Positions 36,839 to 49,100 are shown, counted from the stretch's first letter. The stretch is DNA of 64,000 bases from Apricaphanius iberus (GCA_028564705.1 JAPXFQ010002688.1:124001-188000); one strand, 5' to 3'. The notes: generated by a model from the sequence alone, not told the origin. Program-made: numbers and translations.

Positions 36839-37707
36839 TAGATGTCCAAACGTTTTTCTACAAGGGCCAAAATCATCAAGTTGGAAGTCCCCATGGACCA
36901 CAAAAATGTATAAATATTTGTATGTAAAAAAAGACTTTTTTTTTTTTTTTTTACCTGCCTAACAATTATTTAAACTGGTAATATTTTATTTATTTAGGTT
37001 TGCCTTTTTAGAAGAAATAGTTTTCAAATTATTCAGAGGAGTAAAAAATCAGTTTCTTTTTCAGGTAAATGAACAGGGATCAGGTCACTTTTTCATCTAA
37101 AAAAAGTAGTATTTTTAGCAATGTTTGGTTGTCTCTATGTTGTGTTAGTTGTTTACACAATGAAATTAAAAAGAAAGCAAAAAAATCGTCACATCTCCTG
37201 GGTTGGTGGTTCTGTGGTCTCTTTTCTCCTTCAGCAGCCTAATGAGAGTGGCCGTTCCTGATGTGCTTATGCACCTGCCAGCAATTTCCCGGAGTATAAA
37301 GGAGGATGTAGGATGACTACTACTTGCCTGATGGTCCAACAAGACTGGTAGTACATAGCCAGGTGTCTGTGGAAGTCCCTTCCGAGTTAATGGTGGCATC
37401 AAGCCCCCTAAACTGTGTTATACAGTGATTTTCTCTGCTGTTCATCCCATGTCAAGGAAACATTTCTGAGTACCAGCCTACCTCGCTCAGCCTCAGAGAA
37501 CCTGCCCACTCTCGGGCATCTGAAACCCACTTGAACCACCCTACCGAAGCCTCCCTCAATTTTGAACAGAACCAAGCACGCTCCCATCACCTTTAATAGA
37601 GCGAACGATTTCAGTACCAATCTTAAATGGGGGGGGGGGGGTCAAGGGCCGTACAAAATCAGTCCAAGGGCCGTAAATGGCCCCCCTACTGCACTTTGGA
37701 CATCCCT
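36839..37707. mobile_element. hAT-like element with unidentified interior
   Basis: The left end TAGATGTCCAAACG and the right end CTGCACTTTGGACATCCCT are inverted, and CAAGGGCC near the left matches GGGCCG repeats near the right, a layout known from hAT elements (CAGGGATGTCCAAAGTGCGGCC). A clear 8-bp duplication is not visible. The interior at 37166-37620 is GC-richer and carries two minus-strand frames of 78 and 70 codons. I do not recognise either, and they may belong to a further insertion. A T17 run (36936-36952) and a 13-nt G run (37629-37641) are present. Confidence 0.5.
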
Positions 37708-38635
37708 TCTTTGGAGGATAGAGGGTTATAGATAATTTCTGGATGGTACCAGCATATTAATCGTGGTCCATACTACTTAGCTGTAATAATGTAATTAAAA
37801 TAATTCCAGCTTACTTATTGTAATACTCATGAACATGTAGAGCTATAAAATTATGTTGTTAATTTAAAGGTAAAGTCAAAGTCAAGTCACACGAAAAGCA
37901 TAATTATCATTAGGATTTCTGTTTGAGGTTGAGACCGTAAACCTTCCAGATTACTCATTCTCTTCTCTACGGGTGGTCAAGTAACAAAGTACTTACAGAG
38001 CAGGCACCATAAAGCTGATAAGACCAGTAAGGGCTGTGCCGTGGCTGCTATCAAGCATCACAAGTCAAAAGAAAGATAAGATAAGATAAAGGATAGCAAA
38101 CTTCTATCACCATCATTTCAGTCAATGTTAATATTTTCAGTTATGATCATATTTTTCTAGTATCAAAATTCCTCTTCAGTTAAATTTTAAGCTGTCATGT
38201 CACATGTCATACTAGCCCCGTAAAACATTAGTAATGAATGTGGCAGTACAATACTTTCAAAGGGCACAAATCATGAAGCTATTCTGTCATCCCCATATAC
38301 CAGTATGACGATGTACTTTACTGTTCATTAAAATGTTTTTGAGGCTAATACTGAACCCCAAAAAGCTCAGAAGTTTTTAATGTGTACATACACAAATATT
38401 GGCCTTCAGTATTGTGGATATTTTGAGGATTTCCAGAGAAATTGAGTTCACATCAGTTTGTTGGCAGCAAAAGCAGTGGTAAATTTGTCCTCTGGTCATC
38501 CCAGGAAATGGGTAATCAACCCCAACCAGAATTAGGCAGGTTTGGAAAATAAACTAGTTGAGCAGCCTGTTCAATTTTATTTTTTTTTTTCCACAAAATT
38601 AACCATTTAATTTACACCTTTTTTACCATTTCAAT
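37708..38635. other. unique DNA, no gene seen
   Basis: Only a short GATAA tandem near 38077-38096 stands out. Confidence 0.45.
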
Positions 38636-38945
38636 CATCCATCCATCCATACTCTATGTGTATATCTTTTACAGGGTTGCGGGGGTGCTGTGTCCTGTCT
38701 CCAGCAATCATTGGATGGGAGGCTGGACAACCAGGGCACGCACACACACTCATGCTCATAGTAATAAGGGTAATTTAGAAAGACTAATTAACTTAAGGGC
38801 ATTTTTGGACCGTGGTAGAAAGCCGGAGTACCTGGAGGGAACCAACATATGCAGAGTGAGAACATCCGGACTCCATACATAAAGACCCCAGGCTGGGATT
38901 TTATCCCAATACCTTCTTGCTGCAAGAGAACATTGCTACCAACTT
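38636..38945 (-). repeat. GGAT-tailed fish retroposon, minus orientation
   Basis: It begins CATCCATCCATCCATAC, the inverse of a (GGAT)n tail. It continues through GGGTTGCGGGGGTGCTG, CGTGGTAGAAAGCCGGAGTA and TTGCTGCAAGAGAACATTGC to CACTGTGCAGCCCC, covering most of the 3' segment of the same repeat found in pieces elsewhere in the window. Confidence 0.65.
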
Positions 38946-38963
38946 TCCACTGTGCAGCCCCAT

Positions 38964-39035
38964 TTTAATTTTATTTCAGTTTATTTGTATAGTGCCAATT
39001 CACAACACGCCATCTCAAAGCACTTTACAAGATAA
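38964..39035. repeat. LINE/SINE 3'-tail-like repeat (inverse orientation)
   Basis: TTTCAGTTTATTTGTATAGT, GCCAATTCACAACACGCCAT and CTCAAAGCACTTTACAAG repeat the layout at 35565-35650. Confidence 0.6.
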
Positions 39036-39803
39036 GTAATTTGGATTCAACGATACACACATTCCAATTGATAATTTTTCCTTGTCCAGTCTGTTTAAAG
39101 TTTTTCTATCTAAGAAAACACAGCAGATTGCATCTAATGTCATAGCTGTAAGACATATATAAGTTTGTTTCTTTGTGCAGCTGGAGGAACTGATTTGTGC
39201 TTATTTTCATGACAGTTGGAAAAGACATATTGCATCCACCTGCACACCAGCAAGTTTGAGACTGACCTTTGCCAACTTCCTCAGTCAGATATGTGTGCCA
39301 GTTTCTGAACTGAAGATCTCACCTTCTCTGCTTAATGAAGCAAGCACTGCTGCAATGTGATACCAAGAGTCAGCAATTTTAGAAGTCATTCTTGCTGCCA
39401 GGGTCATTTGTTTTTATAATTGTGACTTTTCATTACAAAGGCAGACCGCATCATTTATTATTTTATATCAGGTGCATTAAAACGCAGTTATCTTAAACAT
39501 ATAAAGACCAGTAATCTGGGTGAAAAAATTTCATTACTTTTAAAAAATTTGACTAAAAGTAACAAAGTACTGTATATAAGAATTTATATACTGTAAGAAT
39601 TATTTGAATGAAACACTGAATTGCAGGACTGAACTGAACTGAGTTTTAGGTCAGGTGAAAGTAGAAAATGAAAATTTGAGCCAACTTTGTTCCTCCTATC
39701 AAGGTGAGTCCTCCAGCTGTTTGGTCAGTGACAGAATGACCCTTGCAGGGCTGTGAATCTGACACGACCAGCAGCCTTGTGGCTTTTTTGACCTGTGGTT
39801 GTT

Positions 39804-39834
<31 letters not shown>

Positions 39835-41030
39835 AGTTTTCCTTCTCTGTCTGTTTTTTTGTCAGCCTGTCTCACCTGCTTCTTGGGCTTTGCATACTGT
39901 CTGAAGAAGATAAGGCCGTCCCGATAAGCCTTTGACTTCTGTCAAAATGCTTTCCCATCTATGCAGACCTGTACCTTGGAGCAGAAAATGTGTTTTGTAA
40001 GTCATACGCTCACATGCCTGTTCCCTGTATGATAGAGACATAATGAGTTTAAGATGCACTGGAAGAAAGTTATTGCTGTCTTTAACTTTGAAACAAAAAA
40101 TTAGAACAATGACTAAATATTGTGTACTGTTTGTGATGGCTTGGCAAAGGGCTGTTAAGACAGCTCCAATGCCTGTTTCTTCCTCCTCAGTTGGCTCGGA
40201 AATGTAATTTCCATCTTAACTCGAGCGTTTATCAGACTTTGTCAACTATTTACTTACACAACACACCCACAAGTTGTTTTAACCTTTTTAATTAACATTG
40301 CTTTGAAGCACTCATAGTGGTCAGGTTGGCTATTAGTCCCTCTGCGTGCTTATGCATTCATATGACAAGCAGCAGCAGGTCTGCTGGCTTAATGGTGCTG
40401 GTACATGGGTCATTTTAATAAATTGACCAATTATCAAGAATTTATTCCAATATAGCCCACAGCCTGAATATCCCTTATTGTGGTATTTTTGAGAACATTG
40501 CAGCTTTACGCTTTACCCAATATGGAACCCATTTTGGGCAATTTCCAGAAAAAATACTTTCTTGTAGTGTATGCAATTGAGCTCAATTTACCCAGCAGAC
40601 AAAATGTTCCCGACGTAAAATCACAGATTTTTTTCAACAATAGCTGTTTATAAGTAAGGATTTTTAACATATAACAGATTATTTGAATTATTAGGTTATA
40701 AAGCGGGTCAGATAAATGACAAATAATTGGAATAATGCAGGACGCTGATATATTAATAAACGTTCACCTATAAACTTTGATTCTAAATTTAACTCATCAC
40801 TTACATGATCATCACTGTAAAAACTGACTGAAGTTTTTACAGGATTTATCTGGCATGAGAAAAAATCCCTTTCAAGCCTATTTTCATCACCAGTTGATCA
40901 AATTTGATAGACAACGAAATAATGAACAAATAAAACACATACGTAGTTATGATCATTATGATACTGTTCCATTATTTTTGATGAAGTATATGGTGCTTGA
41001 GTTTAAGGCTTTCAATAAACTTGCAGTTAT
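39036..41030. other. unique DNA with CT microsatellite
   Basis: A (TC)n tract is at 39807-39834. A 61-codon frame at 39175-39360 starts directly after a good acceptor-like sequence (TTTCTTTGTGCAG) but resembles no protein I know. Confidence 0.4.
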
Positions 41031-41170
41031 CATTTTCCATCCATACATCCATTTTCTGAACCGTTTAATCCTTAAGGGGTCGCAGGGGTGCTGGTGCCTA
41101 TCTACAGCTGTCAAAGGGCGAGAGGCACGGTACACCCTGGACAGGTTGCCAGTCCATCGCAGTAATTTAA
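41031..41170 (-). repeat. GGAT-tailed retroposon 3' end, minus orientation
   Basis: TTTTCCATCCATACATCCAT, then TCGCAGGGGTGCTGGTGCC and GTACACCCTGGACAGGTTGC are the reverse of the repeat tail. Together with the plus-oriented piece at 41391-41515 it forms an inverted pair. Confidence 0.65.
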
Positions 41171-41390
41171 GGTTAGTCTTACTAATATTAAAATAAAAAA
41201 GACAATGAGAGAAGTACACACCCCTAGTATGAACTACCTTATTTAAAATTTTTTCTAAAACATAAATTTAATATAAAAATGTTTATAAATTAAGATATAT
41301 GTCAATTGGCATACCAGTTACAGTATGATATAGTAATTTTGTGCTCACTTAAACAAACAAATTTATCTTTTTATCATGTCATGTTACTGT

Positions 41391-41515
41391 TGTCTGCAAA
41401 GGATTAGCGACCTGTCCAGGGTGTAACCTTCGTCTCGCCCATTGACTACTGGAGATGGGCACCACCCCACCGTGACTCTTCAAGGATAAGATGGATGGAT
41501 GGATGGATGGACAGA
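41391..41515 (+). repeat. GGAT-tailed retroposon 3' end, plus orientation
   Basis: GCGACCTGTCCAGGGTGTAA, CTCGCCCATTGACTACTGGA and a terminal (GGAT)n run at about 41490-41511 identify the tail of the same repeat. Confidence 0.7.
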
Positions 41516-41639
41516 CGGACATCAGAAAGCAAAATAAATCTAAATTTGTGACCAAAAACCACCTCATTACAATTACTTCACATTTTATTTAAAGAAGTAT
41601 GGGTTTCTGTTGCAACAAAGTTCTGAATATGTATGAAAT

Positions 41640-43020
41640 CAGATAGTCAAAAGTGAAAGTAAGCTGGACACAGCTTATGAAGCTGCTCCCCTTCAGGTGA
41701 AGAAAAAGCCGGTGGGGATAAAGCTGTTAGAACAATGGGAGAAAAAGTGCCCTCCACTTTAGGCACTAAGGCTGGGTTGGGCTTCAGAGACACCCTTGCG
41801 TTGCCTGGTGCAAACTGGATGCAGGATCGGTGCACAGAGAAGGCCTACATATCACTGATCCATTTGGCTGTTATCAAAGCCAGGAGCAACACCATCTTAA
41901 ATGACAAAGTTTTAAGGTCAGTGTCTTTCACTGGTTAAAATGGAGGACATAAAAGGCCTTTCAGCACCATGGATAGATCCAAAGAAGGCACCAAAGGTCA
42001 AGACACAGGGAGAAGTCGGCTTGCTCTCTTCATTAACCCGTACACCAGAGGGTGTTGGCTTACTAGCCTTTCCCCTAAACCCATGTGGCAGGCAGAAATG
42101 GCAGCTAGGTACACCTTAATTGTGGAGAATGTCTTATTTTCGTACAGCAACTTTTGCAAAAAAGACAAACTTGCATCCAGCGGGAACTGGAAAGACAGAA
42201 TCTCTGTGTTCTGGCCGTCATTTAGAGTCATTTAGGGAGTGATGTGGATGGGGCCTAGCATTCTGAATATTCTTAATAACTGCTTGAGGCAGCCTTATTG
42301 TCTCTAAACTGTGTTTGGAAAATGGTCTCCTCCACCTGAGACACCAGATCCCTCCTGAGTGGCAATTTTCAAAGTCCTCAGGAGTTGAAACATGCCCGCC
42401 AACCACTGCATGGTGGGTTAATTAAGGGGCCACCAAAACGAGCATATGGTGCTGAGCATGTACCCTGAACAAGGTAGGCGGTATTAGGGCCACTGGGGGA
42501 AACACATGGGCCCATGGCCGAGCAGAGCATCCTTATCACATATTGAAAGGAACAGTGGGCACCCAGCATTCTTCTTGGATGCTGTGTGAGCCTAGGAACT
42601 TCAGCTGGAGGCGGTGCATGGTTCTTGTCCTGGAAGGCATGACTGTCGACACACAAAGGTGGCTGCCAGGCTATTTGTAAGTAAGGGTCCCTCCACGACA
42701 GGCTAGCTTAGTGTGCCAGCCGTTGAAGAGGCTCTTCATAGTAAACCGTCAGGATGGAGGAAGCAAGCTCACATTCAGTGACGGAATAAAAAGGTAACCG
42801 GCTCCAGTTAAGCAGAGCATTTAAGCTAGCTAACTAGCGACCGATAAGCTACCACCTAAGTGAGAAGAGGTGATTGACGGGGCCTGCATAGGGAAGCATG
42901 CTAATTATAGAGGCATGTCGCATAGATGCCACAATCACCAACCAATTAGGTTTGGTGTAATGAGATAAGTGCCTCTGAGGAATCCTTGGAGGGGCGTATC
43001 CCATGGTTAGACATTGTAGC
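41640..43020 (-). mobile_element. DIRS-type retroelement remnant
   Basis: Read on the minus strand, the right part (42300 to 41640) encodes a tyrosine-recombinase N-terminal and first catalytic block typical of DIRS1-like retroelements. Before it (42656-42378, minus) lies a Cys/His-containing frame that vaguely resembles the start of a DIRS gag protein (CVDSHAFQDKNHAPPPAEV). No reverse transcriptase or RNase H lies between them, so the copy is either internally deleted or rearranged. The recombinase C-terminus with its His-x-x-Arg and Tyr is missing at the 41640 end. The left boundary is an estimate. Confidence 0.65.
41647..42300 (-). pseudogene. DIRS-type tyrosine recombinase, broken
   Basis: In translation order: IRLPQAVIKNIQNARPHP (in another frame, ending at 42218), then LDASLSFLQKLLYENKTFST, IKVYLAAISACHMG, SLDLSMVLKGLLCPP, LSFKMVLLLALITAKWISDM, CIQFAPGNARVSLKPNPALV and LHKLCP. 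This order and spacing follow DIRS1 recombinases, where 'LALASVKR..DL.ALS' holds the first catalytic Arg. Here that Arg is Trp (codon 41862-41860). The main frame is kept from 42231 to 41647 but has in-frame TGA (42000-41998), TAA (41937-41935) and TAG (41847-41845). The protein cannot be functional. Confidence 0.75.
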
Positions 43021-43519
43021 AAATATTATGAAAGGGAATGGATAAAGGTTAAGAATTCCATTAGGCTTGGGAGGCACAAATAGCTTTAGCTGTTTTATTG
43101 TTTGTTTTTTATTTTGTGACTAGCTGCCTTTATTTGACAGTTGGTAAACAGAAAATCTGGGAAATAGAAAGGAGGGTCGACATGCGGTAAATGTTGATGG
43201 TTGCCTCTCGAACCTGTGACACCCACGCCGAGGTTTACAGCCTTCATATATGGAGCTCCTGCTCAACAGCCACTTCCATGCCTGGCCACTTAGTTTTAGT
43301 AGTTTTAAAATACTTTTTCTTTTGGGGATACCAGTGTTTACAAATGCATTATTGGGCTGAAGTTACTGTAACTAGATCTTTTAATAATCTGAACCATGAG
43401 CTTTTCAACTCTCTGCCATCCTGTGGTTGTGGAGATCGAGGGGATGTTTTCTTTGTTTCCCTCCCTCTCTTCATCTTGTCTCTTTTTTCGCCTTTATTTT
43501 CCATCTTTGTCCATATATA
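43021..43519. other. unassigned DNA between DIRS remnant and SINE
   Basis: It may contain more of the DIRS leader or terminal repeat, but I cannot pair it with anything on the other side. No exon recognised. Confidence 0.3.
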
Positions 43520-43800
43520 ATGGGGAAGACCATGATTCAGATGGTAGGAATTTGTCCCGTTAACAGGTGGTTGCTGGTTCGAATTCCCCCTCCGACTGTC
43601 TTGGTCACTGTGTCTTTGGGCAAGACACTTCACCTGTGTCTGACAATCTCACCTCTGTCAGTGTGCCAATGTGTGTTACAATGTTGTAGCTTGCCCCTAT
43701 CCATCTATGAATGGGTGAATAACTGAATGTGGTGTAAAGTGCTTGTGGTCGTCTGACTGTAAAAGTTGCCATACAAATGCAGATAATTTCCCGGTATCAA
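43520..43800 (+). repeat. tRNA-derived SINE
   Basis: A degenerate pol III A box (ATGGTAGGAATTTG, 43541-43554) and a good B box (GGTTCGAATTCC, 43576-43587) are spaced about 35 bp apart as in tRNA-derived SINEs. A conserved-domain-like part (CTTTGGGCAAGACACTTCAC) and a 3' part (GTGTAAAGTGCTTGTGGTCG ... ATACAAATGCAGATAATT) follow. This resembles fish V-SINE/AFC-like families; the exact family is not determined. Confidence 0.75.
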
Positions 43801-44756
43801 AAAAAACAATGTACTGCAATGTCTCATAAAGATTCATTACACATATATATATCAAGTTGACTCCTATCTTTTTATCTTCCCTTGTTTTTTTTTTTGGATT
43901 CGATGTAATAGATATCAGTAGATAATCTACCTTATCGTGTGCACATACAGAGAAGGCGCTTTCATTCTTTGTCTCCGATGTGTCAGTGCTTGTTGTTAAT
44001 GAGATTCCTACAGGACGAGAAAACTCCAGGGAGCCTGACTGACGGCCCACTTTAAACATTGCAGTCTCACTCTCCCTTTGTTGTCCTGCGACTCAAGAGG
44101 AATTGAGAAAGGGAACGAGAAAAATACAGATTGCATTACAGATGTATGGCTTATTTACAAACCCATTAAAATACTCACTAAGAGGTATGGACACCTATTA
44201 AGGTTTGTTAAACTAATTGTAATTGGAGGATTATCTTTCAAGGTTAAAACATTTAGAACTGTTGTAACCACAATTTTAGTCTTTGAATAGAACATTAATG
44301 ACAAACACATGTGAGTGAATATGAGGGTATTGCTCACATCCTCCCATACATCTGTCTTTATGTGTCGTGTTTGATCTGTCTTGGGATCCCGGTGAAGTAA
44401 TGAATAGACACTTATTTGTTGTTTTTTTTCTTCGGTCTTTTCAAGGTGTTTTTTCAGAATCATGCTAGCTTTTCCAACACTCACAGGTGGTGTAACATAT
44501 ACAATATATTTCTCAGATACAAAGGTTTGATGAAGTGCCTTGTGCCACAGAGGACAAACAGAACTCATTTCCTGTCACTGCCTTTGGACTTCATCTCTAT
44601 TCTCATTTCCTCCCTTTGCTCCGAATACAATAAAGGCACTTTATGGTGCATCCACAGAGGTATGATGTTGCTTAATGTATTTTGCTTTCAAAGGGCGACA
44701 ACCATCAAATCTGCAACAATTTTTGGATTGTTTAGCGCCATTGCTGATTTTTCTAA
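43801..44756. other. unique DNA, no gene seen
   Basis: No domain or terminal repeat recognised. Overlapping frames on both strands near 44155-44940 do not resemble known proteins, and the longest runs into the Harbinger-like element. Confidence 0.45.
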
Positions 44757-46196
44757 CCCGGGCTTTCCACTGGACGTGTCAGCAGCATGTTACAGGAGCA
44801 GCACGTTTTACTCGCGTATTCTGCTGCTTGGCCCTTTCCACGGGGGGCGTCAGCAGCACGTAGCAGCAGGGAAGCAGCTGTCACCGAAGGAGCCCGAAAT
44901 CATCCGAGATCAGCAAAATCACGCATGGTTTCGTCAGTAAACGCAACATGCATGAAAAAACTACAATATGGCTCCAAAAGGTCTGTGTTTTATGTTCTGT
45001 CCGTTTTACATTTGCCTATAAGTTTATGTTATTTCAGGGAATATACAAAGTCCCTCGAAGTGCAAAAGAACAATGTTAGTGTCATGGTTGGCTCAGATTG
45101 ACTCATAAGCTACACAGTTGGACTCAGACTCCAGGAAAGAGTTTAAGATGTTTTATTAAATTCTTTGTAGGTGAACACGGGATGGAATGGACCGGGTGGT
45201 GAGACACGGAAGACGCCACTGGAAGGTAAGAATAATTTGTGAGGATTTCCTTCATAAAGAAATGGCAAGGAAGTTTGAAGGAGATTGGTCAACTCACTGG
45301 AGGAACCTTGTATCCAGACAGGAGAGAGGTAGGGATCCAGATTCCAGAGACCTTAGAGAGCCGTATAATGCCAGGTGAATCCTCTTTGTTATAGGTGTAG
45401 GAAGTGCTGAGAGTCTGGACTGAACCATCAGGAGCAGCGACAGAATCTAGGAGGAGCGGCCAATAACCCCAGGGAGACGAGTGTCGGTGGAGGAGTCGGG
45501 GACTGATACCTTGGGATGACGCTGAGAGTTTGCCAAGGAACTCAGGTCAGAGGAAGCAGCTCGGGAGGACAACTGGTGAATCAGGAGGACAACACAGGTA
45601 AGTCAAAGAAGTAAACTCTCATGGGTAAACCAGAGTAGAGGTCAGTTACCACTCCTTTGAACGGAATCATCTGACGCCCGTCTGGTGGCACAGCTCTCCT
45701 TAAATGCTGCAGAGTTGATGAGGGAATCAGCTCCAGGTGTGTCAGCCCAACACACAGCACCTGTGGAGGAAAGAGGAAATGGCTCCCTCTGCTGGATTCT
45801 ACTGGATCCTGACAGTTAGTGGCGATCCGAGGTAGTGTAGACCCTCCCGCGACCTACTGACTTCTCATGGGGCCGCACAGGTAGTAAAGTAAAGCTACCT
45901 GGAAGAAGCACATTTGTTTTATTTTGAAAATTTCCGGATGCTGATCCGTCTGACTTCCTGTCTTCCCCTATCCAAAATGTCTAAATTTACACGTTTCACA
46001 GGCGTAGTGCGTAGAAAATAGGACCTCCGCGTATATTTAGAAAAGTGCTGCGACATGACGCTCCTGTGATGGGGGAAACTCGTGCTGCTTTCGCCTCCAA
46101 TGGAAAGGATTATATTGATAACAGCGGGGGCTAACAGCTGCGTATGAAGTGCTGCTGCTGTAACATGCTGCTGACGCGTCCGGTGGAAAGGAGGGG
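44757..46196. mobile_element. PIF/Harbinger-type element with TAA TSD
   Basis: The left terminus CCCGGGCTTTCCACTGGACG, continuing GTCAGCAGCATGTTACAG, is matched by the inverse of the right terminus (reverse: CCCCTCCTTTCCACCGGACG, CGTCAGCAGCATGTTACAG), giving inverted repeats of about 65 bp. Both sides are flanked by TAA (44754-44756, 46197-46199), the 3-bp TWA duplication of PIF/Harbinger transposons. Without the solo LTR inside it, the element is about 700 bp and has no transposase or Myb-like frame, so it is non-autonomous. Confidence 0.8.
45080..45814 (-). mobile_element. solo LTR with perfect 5-bp TSD
   Basis: The element begins TGTCATGGTTGG and ends GGATCCTGACA, i.e. TG...CA ends in either orientation, and it is flanked by identical GTTAG 5-mers (45075-45079 and 45815-45819). 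On the minus strand it has a TATA-like GCATTTAAGG near 45700 and an AATAAA at 45157-45152, so it reads as U3-R-U5 on the minus strand. No gag/pol sequence or second LTR is present, so it is a recombination product of a full LTR retrotransposon. The superfamily is not determined. It lies inside the Harbinger-like element. Confidence 0.8.
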
Positions 46197-49100
46197 TAAT
46201 ATGTGCTAGGTGTAAGGATACCATGTCTTCAGCCTAGATGGGAACTGCATGCCCTCGAGTTAAAAGCATATAATGTCTAATTTCATTTGCATTTTGTAAC
46301 ATCCAACAATGACCTCTATAATGCTTAATGTTAGTGCTGTTCAACAAGTTTACAGAATTCAAAGTACTGATAGGTTTTCCTTTAAACGCCACACTCTTAT
46401 AGGAAGTAAAAGTTTTCTCTAAGTTTAGACCTGATAAGGAAGATATGGTAATGTAAGATGATTATCCAATCGATGTTCTCCTCAGTTCTTAAGTCAAATT
46501 CCCAATGTGAGGTGTGCACTCTAAAGTAATAATCCTGCCTAAATGGAAAACATGGCTTGGTCATAATCCAGCTGCTTCTCCGTCCCCCAAGTGTCTTCGT
46601 TAAACAATCTACCATGGTAATGAAGTGTTAATCTGCTCAGCTCTTTACACAAAGCAACTGCATGTCTCCTAGAGGCAAGAACAGGTACACAAAGGAGCAC
46701 TCTTCTTTATTTCGTTGTTGTGCTCCAAAAAACAAAAGACACTCAAATGTGCAGGGGCAGGCATAAAAGTAGCTGTAATCACTTTCCAAGGAGAACCTTG
46801 ACAGTCTTACTTTGAAATTAAAACTAACTACTTTAGATAATAGTTTTTTGTAAAAGCTAGTTCTTTGTCCCTGTTTTCAGTCCTTGTCAGTTTTAGAATG
46901 GAGTAAATTCTGAAAGAATTGAGGGATTATTACAGAACCTGATATCTATCAACCTGTTTTCCAGTCTTGTTCCTGAATCAACACATGCATTTGATATTAA
47001 GGTGCTGTGCATCAAAATCTTTGGCTTTATGTGTCCAACTGTATTAGTCCATTTGCACTTTCCCGTTGATTAGAGTGCATGTGAAATGTGACGGTGGTTT
47101 GGCTGGTATAGGGCACTGGTTGCCTGAGGTGGCAGCAAGGGTGTGAGGGTCCATACTGGCATGTCCACATTCAGATCATGATTTATTACCCTCCTTACAA
47201 CACAGACTCACAAATATTCACATACGCACAAGCTTAGCACCTACAATATTAAGGGAAGCAAACACATGCACACACACTCACTGTCTGGCATTTAGGAGTA
47301 CACACCATAATATCACTGGCAACAATAGAACATGACACCAATAAGTGTGCAACATATATTCGATACAGTGTAATATACAATTTGTGCTGTCAGAATGGGG
47401 TATTTGTATGTGTATTATAATTTATCACAATTAAAATTTTATTCAGACTTTTCATTTTTATAATTAGATTGTTTTTAGATCATGGCTTCATCTGTAAAAC
47501 AGCATGTGTCCAAGAGTTTACGCTCATCACTGCACTTTAATATTGCAGACAAAAAAAAAAAAAAAAATAGAATGGGTCTGATAAGAGAGCGACACGAATG
47601 GAGGAGAGAGATCAGAAATCCCATACAGCTGAGAGCACTAGTCCATTGCAAGTGTGGCATAGGTCACAGTCAATTTCAAAAGGAGCAGGTCTTGTATATT
47701 AGAGTTTGGAGAGATGGGAGACCCCTCCTGCTCTCTATCATAAAAGGCCTGTGCCAGAGCAGGGCCACTTGTGATCAACATGGACCTTGTGGAAATCCCC
47801 ACTCAACTGAATTGTCTTATTGAAGGTCTATAAGGAAGATACCAGTAGAACATGCACACCAAGGCCTGACATTAATCATAATTTACAAGCCTGGAGGAAT
47901 CGCTTCCCTAAGCTTGTTGTGGCAAACTGTTTAAAATCTGAAAACGGGAAAGCTCTGCATCGTCAACAACATAATTCCAGCTGAACTATAAATATACATA
48001 TTTTCTTTTTATATTTTCCAAAAGCAAAAGCAGTGTATGTGATTCTCATTATGGGTTAAACTCAAATGAAAAAAAAACACAGGTCTCGTAGTATTAATAC
48101 AAAAAAACTAAACTGCATAAGAAGGTCTATTTGGTTTCATCTAAAACCAAAATGCAACAGTTATTTGAATGCTGCTATTTCAAAATGGATTCTTATAGTT
48201 GTATTAATCTTTCAGTAGATTTAGTTCTGATTATTTGGATGTTGATTCTTGGACCCATAAATGGCGACTGAGAGAACATTGCTGAGTATGTTGACAGTCA
48301 CTTCGTATAAATCAGTCAGCTAAATCATATGGTCATGTCGGTGCTTTGTAAATCATTACCTAAAAGAATCTTATGTATTATCATTGATTGTGATAATGTA
48401 CAGTAAAATAGTGACATAAATATAAAGCTGTAGCTCATTTAAGTTTGTTTTTTCTGTTTAACAGCTGTACAAGCAAACTATAGAATAAATGCCATCAAAA
48501 TTCAGAAGCAGCTGTTGAGTAGACATTCTTATTATGCAGAAAATATCATTTTTGTGTCATTTTGCTCTTTATAGCAGGATAGGAAGCTGGTGATAGCTGG
48601 TTAATTAGACATACTGCCAACTCAAGTGGGCAGCCTGCAGTCAGCCGGTTTACAGACATGCTGTTTTTAGCGCCAAACTGTACTTTCAAAAAGAAAGAGC
48701 ACCAACACAAGCTGGCAGTGATGGATCAAGTTATTTATGTTATGATGCTTTACCATCTATTGCTCCATTTTCTGACCTAACAACTATCAAAAAAGAAAGG
48801 AAACCTAAAACGGTTCCACATCTGTTTCTTCTGTCTTTACTAAATTATTGAAACGTTACAATTTTGTTCACATATAAGCTACAGATCATTGCTAGTCTAT
48901 TTTCCTGTTATTGCACATATATATTTTAGACAGATGAGAAATTTAATTATTGTTAGATGTATCTGCAGCCTCTGATCCACTAGTAAATGTTTTTTCATCA
49001 AGAAAGAGACAAAGATAAAGTAACAGTATTCATTACAGAACCTCATCCTTCATCTCATTCTCATTTTTGTAATCTTTTCTCCTTTTCTAATCTTAGATAT

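Noticed and set aside
39175..39360. 61-codon frame directly after an acceptor-like TTTCTTTGTGCAG
   Set aside because: No donor or partner exon and no recognisable protein; kept only as a note.
44416..45101. Overlapping plus-strand frames of 174 and 104 codons
   Set aside because: They run from unique DNA through the Harbinger inverted repeat and into the solo LTR, so they cannot be a conserved gene.
47482..47823. 113-codon plus-strand frame starting MASSVKQHVS
   Set aside because: It passes through an A17 run, shows no domain and has no splice context or relatives I recognise.
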